Assembly (NCBI GenBank): GCA_039707655.1
Contig: CM077664.1
Span: 25,284,781-25,348,780, forward strand
Length of the DNA: 64,000 nucleotides
From: Elymus sibiricus
Lineage: Eukaryota > Streptophyta > Magnoliopsida > Poales > Poaceae
Direction of reading: 5' to 3'
Shown one piece after another: positions 56,969 to 64,000 of the stretch. Made by a program: the position numbers and the translations under genes. The notes beneath the pieces were generated by a model. The model was not told the DNA's origin. It did no database searches and saw only the letters and a list, made by a program, of their open reading frames with translations. The stretch's first letter is position 1, and each line of letters starts with the position of its first letter.

Positions 56969-59900
56969 CTAGCAGAGTGGCCCGCCCGATGTGCGGGCTA
57001 GAATTTTATATCGTATTTCCATGAGTATGCATTATTTACTGAAGAAAGGATTATACTGACATTGGTGCTTATGATAAGCCAAATTTCAGTGGGCAACCAA
57101 CGTTGAATAGTATATGTAGTTGGCTTGCGCCAGATGTTGAATCTTTCTCCCCAAATGTTCCTGCATATATCTAGCTTCATCACTTTCAAAGTTTCAAACT
57201 CTACTTTGGTGATACATTTGCATCGTGCACGGGGAACTTCCTTATACCACATTTAAGTTTTAGTAGAGATAAAATAGGTTTTGAGAACGAATAGTTTCTT
57301 ATTATTTAATACGTATTGGGACCTTTTTTAGTAACAATGTGAAATATGTATATTTCATGACAAAAGCTTAATTTCACTCAAGAGATTAAAAGTGACTGAG
57401 CTCACAAATATTTTAGGTAAGTATTAGTTATATTTGTAAAACTTATATTTCACAACAACAGTTAACAACAAATTTAAGTGAAGTACAACTCAATATTTCT
57501 TGTTATTTTGAAAACTAATGAGTGTGATATATGTATTCTCCCACTCTAAATGACTAAAGTTAACTGAAACATGAAAATAAGTATGAATAAACAGCGAGAG
57601 TGATTTTGTAGGTAGTTTTTCCTATGTGATGATTATCCGTTGGCATGTTGCTCACTAAGTTGTTTTGCCATGCATACTCACAAATAAATGTACTTGGGAA
57701 AAAGATGAGGGCCAAAAAAATCAAGCTATAACAATCAAATACCAATGATAACTACAATAAGTTAGCCTCTGTAGTTGGCAATCAATATCTTTAGACATAT
57801 TGCAGCGTCTATCAATGAGAAGTGGTACCAAAATCTGTAGTAATATCAACTCCATATGTGCGTCTTGAAAATTTTGCAATCACCTTGATAGCTCCATGAT
57901 TCCTTCAATGTGAAACTTTGTAAAAAAAAATGCAGCCAATGAACAGATTGTCCATCAATTTCTCACCTTAATGTTTTTATCTTGTCAAACACGTCTTGTT
58001 CAATTGTTCCTTTGGTGCTTTCATCAACTTCCATCATCGTTGAGAAAACAAATTTGTCACAATGCCTATAATAAGCTTGCAACATTAACGAATATCTGCT
58101 ATTTTAAACAAAGTAATTCATGATACTTAAGGGAGAAATCGTAGTATACATAACTTAGTCAGTTATAGATTGGTGTGAAATTAATTGATTGAAATCCAAT
58201 CACCAACTCTATCTTTGTGATGCCCTATGATGTCACTACCAAAGTAGATCTTAGTACACCCACATAATTGTTACACCTATTTTTTCTGTGATTGTTTGCA
58301 GTCTCAAGTTCGAACCACTCTTCTTAAATCACTACAATCTCAATAGAAAACCACGAGTAATAAACCACCTATGATGACATTGTACAGAAATCAATCTGAG
58401 GTATAGGTGTTGCTAAGTTGAGCAATTACCTGCCAAGATCTGCAGCAAAAGTGTTCATTGATGGACCAATTCATCCTGCTTTCTGAGGCCAGAACGATTG
58501 GTGGTCCAGTCCTTCTAGAGGAACATGGAGCTGGCCTTGCCACTTGCTTGTGTCAATCAGACTGAGCTGCGTGCAGTTCGTCCTCAACATAGAGTCCACT
58601 AAGTCTGACATCTACTTGCCAACATCTGTCAGATTAATTTATAGATCAAGGATAAAGATTCCCCAACTTTAGTTAGAAAAAAAAATCCAACATACTAAAG
58701 AAGGGGGGGCTCTCAAGAGAACATCATGTTGCACAGCTAGTATAGCTAGTAGAAGCGCATGCCACATTGATAGTATACATTACGTCCTACGCAAATGACG
58801 TAAATCTGTAAATCACATAACTTCTTCTAAAGATGAGTTATGTGGATTGCTACAGAGACGGGTATCCACAAATACCTAGTCATTTGTTCAAGTCCACCAT
58901 ATATAAAAATATGGGTGTATCGAGCCTAGTACTATTGTTAATTATAGTTCTGTGTGATTATTAGGTCACCAGATGTAAACAAAGCCACAAAATCATGTTC
59001 TCCATGTACGCGCGTGTAGCTTGGCTAGCTAGCGCAAAGCTAGCTTCACGTGCTAGCTAGCCTCAAGACAATCGATCCAGCTGCCTGCCTGCTTATCCAA
59101 GCAAAGTCTTTGATTGCGAACACCATCATCTCGTTACAAATATGTGTCTGCTCTGAACTAATGGAGCAGTAAAATACGTGCGTACATCACCGGAAAGAAC
59201 TTGCAAGTCGCATCGGGAAATCGGGGCTGTGCCAAGAAATCGAACTGCCACAATGTTTTCACTTCTCAGTATGCTAGACAGATTTATTAATTAAGAATAA
59301 CCAATCAAGAAAGTAGATCACCTGAAAGCAGCAAGAAAACGAACTCCTGAAATTAATATGTAACTGAGAGAGACGTACATGCTACACAATCATGGATGTT
59401 GTTGGCGCCATAGGCTGGACCCTCAAGGGGGTGGAAGGTCCCTGCTCGCTCACCACGGCCAGAGATCCACCAGAAAATTCATATAAAAAATGAAAAGAAC
59501 AACAACACATGAGATTAGTTATCCTTATGCAATGGTCTATAGAGATCGTACACAGAAATTGCGGGGTACTTGCATGATGGCTAATGGGCCTACAGATTAC
59601 CTAGAAATCGCTGGATCGCAAGGAAGGCCAAACTGATCATAATCTTAACTGATTAAGGAGGAGATTAGATGAGAGGAATCTAAGCTAAACCTAGGGGACG
59701 ACAACGACATTGTTGTTGTAGCAGGACAAATGAAGGGAATTTGTTGCAGCTTCTTGCCTGCACATCCATAGATTGCGTCCGCCTCCTTCATGTTGAGGAG
59801 TTATAGAACCTGACGACTCAAACTCCGGTTAGGCGAGCATGCGGCTTCGATGCATCCTCGGTGGTGGTCAAGAGAAATCTCTCGAGCTGGTGGAAATTCG

Positions 59901-60481
59901 ATACCTCCTCGGTGATGATCAGGAGAAATCCCTTGAGGGCAGGAAGTGAGGAAAGGATGTGATGGAGGGGGTCATATTCCTCTAGGGCATGAAGTGGGGA
60001 GACGACATGATGAAGGAGGTAGGGCTGTCAGCCCTGGGCTGAGTTGATGGTCCAACTCTGTAGAGAAGGCCTCCGGCAGTCTCATGTTGATGGAGGATGT
60101 AGACGACAGCGGCGGCGGCGGCACGAAGGAGCGAGAGGTACAATAGGGCTTGTGAGGCATTTTTTTAGGAAGGGCTCGTGAGTCATTGGGAGCGAGACCT
60201 AATTGTCTTTGTTTCCTTATTATACTATGTTGAAAAGGTATTTCTACCTAATTGTCTTTGTTTTCTTATATGTTGAAAAGGTATTTTTATGTAATGGCAA
60301 TGGTGGGTAAATTTTCATTGATTTACATTTGAAAAAAAACTAACTTCATCCAACGGTTATGTTTCTTTTTTCTAGGAATTAAGTGGACGGATCTATCTAA
60401 TTATTGTGGAATTTTCTAGCATTTTTCTCTTTTTTCTGGTAATCCCACCAAATACTTTTTATATATAATAATAATAATAGA
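56969..60481 (-). mobile_element. Non-autonomous Helitron (3513 bp)
   Basis: On the minus strand it begins TCTATTATTATTATTATATA at 60481 and ends CTAG at 56969. The flanks are A on the 5' side and T on the 3' side, which is the Helitron A/T target. A GC hairpin sits 11 bp inside the 3' end. Removing it rejoins ACTGTTCA and TTATGGAGC within one TIR element, so both ends are supported. No Rep/helicase ORF was found. Minus-strand frames at 59972-60160 and 57560-57745 are short and unsupported, so no captured gene is claimed. Confidence 0.88.
56984..56998 (-). terminator. Helitron 3' terminal hairpin
   Basis: GCCCG and CGGGC pair around a 5-nt loop, 11 bp from the CTAG end. This is the standard position of the Helitron rolling-circle termination hairpin. 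Confidence 0.85.
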
Positions 60482-60504
60482 TTATGGAGCATACGAGCTC
60501 GGGA

Positions 60505-61205
60505 CTAATACTCCGCGTCCTCGCTCGATATGGTTTTGGATGAATCGTGCCCAGCAGGAGGGATAAAATGTTGACAAAGAAGACCCAAACACATACTTTG
60601 TGCAAAATTAAGGGACTAAAAACATATTTTTCACTAAACCAAAATCCTATGGTTTGTTGCTTCTTTGAGCCAATGCCGCTGTATACCATGGACCAAAAAC
60701 AAGTTAAAAGAAATCCACGGGCGCAACGGAAACAAAACTCAAGGATTAATTCATTTCCCTGGCTCCGTCGCTCAACGGACTATGGCTCGCCGTTGACGCA
60801 GGAACACCAACACAACAAACAAAAATAGATAGATCGAACCCTACAAAAATCTTAGGAATGACAGAAGAAAGACCATCAACCCATCAGCCAAGAACAGAAC
60901 AGGAATATAAAAAATTCAAAATAACAAAAGAAAAACAACATGACGATAAAAGGCGCACACTGATCAAAACGTAGCCTGATGTTACTCAAGTTACTAGCAG
61001 AAGTTCGATAACACGGAAGCTGAGGCCATATAAACCCAGAACAGGAGGAGGCACTTCGCCGCATACCCACTGTCCACATAAATAAAATTCCACACACTAT
61101 AGCACCAATCAAAGCAAACTTCATAGGTTCATATACAAATATAACTAAGCTGACAAGCAGAGTTGTCTGGCAGCCTCCGACGCGAAGCTGCCTAGTTGCA
61201 GTGGA
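60505..61205 (-). other. Downstream region of the repeat-protein remnant
   Basis: No gene is supported. Read on the minus strand, the part next to the remnant is T-rich and looks like a 3' UTR. A frame at 60876-61124 starts with a hydrophobic stretch but shows nothing else; the 93-codon plus-strand frame at 60547-60828 is probably chance. Confidence 0.4.
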
Positions 61206-62017
61206 TCATCGGTGAGCCAGCCCTCGCTGCGCCTGTTCCATCCGAAACGTTAGCTCCTCCTGCATGATTCTTGTTCCTAACAGTGGAGCAGGAATCTGTG
61301 GAAGATAACCTGCCCGATGCCAATAGCTTGCGTCACCGGTGCTCATCATGCTGCCATAGGCTGATGGTGGGGTAGACATCTGTGGAAGCTGATCTGCCAT
61401 GTGCCGATAGGTTGCACCACCCGTGCTCATCATGTTGCCATAGGCTGATGGTGGGGTAGACATCTGTGGAAGCTGATCTGCCATGTGCCGATAGGTTGCA
61501 CCACCCGTGCTCATCATGTTGCCATAGGCTGATGGTGGAGTAGAGATATGTGGAAGCTGACCTGCGGAGCGCAGATAGCTTGCGCCACCCGTGCTCATCA
61601 TGCTGCCATAGGCTGATGGTGGGGTAGACATCTGTGGAAGCTGATCTGCCGTGTGCCGATAGGTTGCGCCAACCGTTCTCATCATGCTGCCATAGGCTGA
61701 TGGTGGGGTAGACATCTGTGGAAGCTGATCTTCCGTGTGCCGATAGGTTGCGCCATGCTCATCATGCTGCCATAGGCTGATGGTGGAGTAGAGATATGCG
61801 GAAGCTGATCTGCGGGGCGCCGGTAGCTTGCGCCCCTGGTGCTCCTCATGCTGCCATATGAGTTGTTGGAAATTCCAAAAGTCTGTTGTCTGGCCTGCAG
61901 ATTGGCCATGACGCCTTGCCCCCATGGAGCTGGGGACGAATCTCCCTTTAACAGGTTGCCGATCGCTCCTAGGAGATGGCTCGTATCCAGCGACTCCAAC
62001 TTCTCAGCCGCAAGTAT
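61206..62017 (-). pseudogene. Remnant of a protein with 28-residue repeats, frameshifted and cut by CACTA
   Basis: I do not recognise the family. The minus-strand frame enters at the CACTA insertion point (62017) with about 60 non-repetitive residues (AEKLESLDTSHLLGAIGNLL). About seven copies of a 28-residue repeat follow (core QLPQMSTPPSAYGSMM), and it ends with EELTFRMEQAQRGLAHR and a TGA at 61206. Near 61756 one repeat lacks four bases (GCGCCATGCTC against GCGCCAACCGTTCTC), which shifts the frame. Everything upstream is separated by the transposon, so the N-terminus is missing. It may be a transposon-borne or host gene. Confidence 0.6.
61285..61860 (-). repeat. 84-bp coding tandem repeats
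   Basis: GTAGACATCTGTGGAAGCTG or a variant recurs at about 61372, 61456, 61540, 61624, 61708 and 61790, with a decayed copy near 61288. The 84-bp period (82 in the frameshifted copy region) equals 28 codons, so repeat number can change without frameshift. Confidence 0.85.
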
Positions 62018-62288
62018 CACTACTGGAATTTTCGTGTACGCCGGGTGCCAGGTTCTTCGCCGAGAGTCAAAACACGGGCACTCGGCAAAGTAAGAGACGC
62101 CGAGTGTGACTCTCGGCAAAAGGGGCATCTCGGCAAACACATGATATTGCCGAGAGTAGACCTCGGCAAAAAGGCAACACTCGGCAAAGGCACTCTTTGC
62201 CAAGAGCCAAGCAGTGCCGCACGGCAACGTTCTGCCACGTGGCACATCTGGCGGCGGTTAACGGCACGTCCACAGTTTGACTTCTTTA

Positions 62289-63185
62289 CCGAGAGAAGCT
62301 CTCGGAAAATTAACGGTTGCCTATTTGGTTCCACCTCGCCTACCTCTGTACATTGTCCGATAGTCCAACAATTGAATTAATCTTCGGTGTTCATAATTAA
62401 AAATATGTATTAACTTTATGATCCAACCGTACCTGTACCGAGAGCAGCTCTCGCTAAGGCAACAGTTGCCGAGAGTAGCTCTTGGTAAAGATAAGGCTCC
62501 CATCAAACTTTCCCGGTAGCGGCATGAAAAATCCTTTGTGATGTCCTTGCGGCATGCCTAGGCCCTGCACAGACGAGGGAGGGGCATGCCCTGCCACCTG
62601 GTTACCGAAATTACCTCGGTGGCATGCCAGATGGAACCGTTGAAATTCTCGGAAAATCATACGATGCCGGAATTCCTCGATAGCTGGCACGGTGTCATCA
62701 CATGGGCCCTGTAGGGTGTGGTAAAATTTTGGGCGCGTTTCGAATAAGCCTCCCCTGAGGCCGCTTGTAAACCGCACCGTCTCCGAGCTAGTCTTTGGGT
62801 ATCAAGAGGGAACGTGTCCGATTTGTGCAGGAAGTGCGGGTCCTGTTGCTCCGTTGGCCTCGAAACTTCTCGTGCTCACAAATGAGGCAATCGCATGACA
62901 CGTGCCACGCCCCCGCATTTTTTGGACACACATGCAATATTCGAGAAATTTATTGCTCTGCTAGGGTTTTATCGCCGGAAATTGCAGATCAGCAAGGCGG
63001 CACATGAAATCATGCCCGGTAGCGGCATGAGAAATCCATTGTGATGTCCTTGCGGCATGCTTAGGATGGTAATCAATCATATTACCGAGAGTGGCGCTCG
63101 GTACTCGAGTAATTACAGAGAGTGGCTCTAGGCAACAGTGAAAAACCTAGATCTAGTTGTGACTATTTCCGAGAGCTACTCTCGG
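62289..63185. repeat. Six 17-bp palindromic subterminal motifs
   Basis: CCGAGAGNNNCTCTCGG or close variants occur at 62289, 62438, 62469, 63085, 63116 and 63169. They are likely transposase-binding sites by analogy with other CACTA elements. Confidence 0.6.
62512..63065 (+). repeat. Direct repeat pair flanking about 450 bp
   Basis: A roughly 50-bp sequence beginning CCCGGTAGCGGCATGA occurs at 62512-62562 and 63015-63065 with a few differences. Confidence 0.75.
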
Positions 63186-63294
63186 TAAAGGAAAACCTAG
63201 ATCTAGGTTTGATTACATTTCCAAGTGCCGCGCCGACAAGCACTCGGTAAATGTAGCGTCCGGCACTTAAACTTATTCGCCGGTTTTTTTCTTT

Positions 63295-63490
63295 TCCCCG
63301 CGCCTCTCTCCCCTCCTCTGCTCCCCCCTCACCCGACCGGCGCCCCCCCCCCCCCCCCGCCGACCGGCGCCTCCCCGCGCACCCCGGTGCCCCCCCCCGG
63401 CGCACCCCCGGCGCCGCACCGCGGCCCCCCACGTCCCCCCCCCCCAACACCGAGCTCCTCCCCTTCGGTGAGCTCCCCCCCCTTCCCTCT
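63295..63490. repeat. C-rich low-complexity tract
   Basis: Includes an uninterrupted C16 run at 63343-63358 and many shorter C runs. The minus strand is strongly G-run-rich. Proline- or glycine-rich frames through it are artefacts of composition. Confidence 0.8.
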
Positions 63491-63504
63491 CATGTGGATG
63501 TATT

Positions 63505-63669
63505 GATAGATGGATGGATGGATGCATGGATAGATGGATGCATAGATAGATGGATGGATTGATGCATGGATAGATGGATGCATAGATGGATGCATGGATA
63601 GATGGATGCATAGATGGATGGATGGATGCATGGATAGATGGATGCATAGATAGATAGATGGATGGATGC
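63505..63669. repeat. Tetranucleotide microsatellite (GATG/GATA type)
   Basis: About 165 bp of GATGGATG, GATAGATG and GCATGGATA units. Minus-strand frames reading HPSIHASI are products of this repeat. Confidence 0.9.
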
Positions 63670-63902
63670 TATGTAGATAAATTTTTATAATGTTGTATGC
63701 ATGGATGCTATGTGTGCTATGTAGATAATTTTTTTGCATTAATTTTTATGTAGTAGTTTTATCTATTAGTGGGACTAGTAGTTTTTGGTAGTAGTTTTTT
63801 GTAGTAGCTTTTATGTACTAGTTTTTATCTTGAGCGAGTGACGATCATATTTGACAAATGCGAGATGTTTTCAGAGGAATGGTACCGATTGCTGTCGTAG
63901 GG

Positions 63903-63968
63903 GGTCGCGCTTCCTCTGCTCCTCCTATGTGATCTTTGTATAGCAGGAGGAGCAGAGGAAGAGCGACC
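63903..63968. other. Hairpin with 24-bp arms
   Basis: Arms 63903-63926 and 63945-63968 are inverse complements with one mismatch (GGTCGCGCTTCC against GGTCGCTCTTCC); the spacer is 18 nt. Weaker pairing may extend outward. It resembles a small-RNA precursor or a tiny inverted duplication; no product is known. Confidence 0.7.
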
Positions 63969-64000
63969 ATCACCAACAGTCGATAAGAGTTGTTCTTGGA

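Larger units (their letters stand above)
56631..60504. mobile_element. Small AT-rich TIR element split by a Helitron
   Basis: TCCCGAGCTC at 56631-56640 is matched by its inverse GAGCTCGGGA at 60495-60504. Without the Helitron the element would be about 360 bp. I recall similar AT-rich non-autonomous elements with GAGCTC ends in Triticeae. No clear target duplication was found, so the class is unknown. Confidence 0.5.
62018..64000. mobile_element. Second CACTA transposon, left end and interior (runs out of the window)
   Basis: CACTACTGGAATTTTCG starts at 62018 after TAT (62015-62017, candidate 3-bp target duplication). Inward come many CTCGGCAAA/GCCGAGTG motifs (62070-62230), typical of a grass CACTA group, then palindromic CCGAGAG motifs. 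No ORF with transposase features lies in the visible 2 kb. Confidence 0.8.

Noticed and set aside
59972..60160. Captured gene exon in the Helitron
   Set aside because: A 62-codon Pro/Ser-rich frame alone is not enough evidence for gene capture.
61682..62245. 187-codon frame crossing the CACTA boundary
   Set aside because: Its first part reads transposon terminal sequence; only the part below 62018 belongs to the gene remnant.
63273..63739. His/Pro/Ser- and Gly-rich frames over the C-rich tract and microsatellite
   Set aside because: Low-complexity translation products of simple repeats.

Overview
The window is plant nuclear DNA made almost entirely of nested transposable elements. Short GT-AG introns, a Stowaway MITE, two CACTA ends, a Helitron and an LTR leader with a tRNA-Arg type primer site all point to a large grass genome, most likely Triticeae (wheat, Aegilops, barley or rye). 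That assignment rests on recognising repeat families, not on a database search. I see no tRNA, rRNA or CRISPR and no confident host gene.

Region 1 (1-40738) is a head-to-tail array of a 1194-bp unit. There are 34 ORF copies, 34 primer-binding sites and a last LTR-like segment without a primer site. Each unit reads: TATA box, R/U5-like leader with telo-box and hairpins, 18-nt tRNA-Arg type primer-binding site, then a 219-codon ORF rich in His, Asn, Ser and Met. The ORF has an internal 69-residue duplication. This equals LTR plus internal region of a small non-autonomous LTR retroelement, repeated like a satellite. Shared variants show that blocks of 1, 2 and 5 units were duplicated. The array stops at 40738, where the LTR 3' end is expected.

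Region 2 (40739-54941) is one end of a CACTA transposon. It holds one partial and four longer tandem copies of a roughly 3.1-kb internal segment, then a unique terminal part and the inverted terminal repeat at 54941. Each full segment carries the 3' half of a spliced gene (four exons, all phase 0, ending in a coiled coil; probably a transposase-associated CACTA ORF), a Stowaway MITE in an intron, and a GGGCC-rich subterminal block. All copies share an in-frame TGA, so the gene was already broken before amplification.

Region 3 (54942-60504) is unassigned DNA, then a small AT-rich TIR element split by a 3513-bp non-autonomous Helitron on the minus strand. The Helitron ends are exact: TC start, hairpin, CTAG end, A/T target.

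Region 4 (60505-64000) holds a minus-strand gene remnant with 84-bp (28-residue) coding repeats. It is frameshifted by 4 bp and cut at 62017 by a second CACTA element. That element shows six 17-bp palindromes near its end, a C16 tract, a tetranucleotide microsatellite and a 24-bp hairpin; its far end lies outside the window.

The most unusual object is the array: each repeat has the parts of a minimal retroelement RNA (promoter, leader, primer site, ORF, next R), and 32 of 34 ORFs stay open over at least the first 209 codons.
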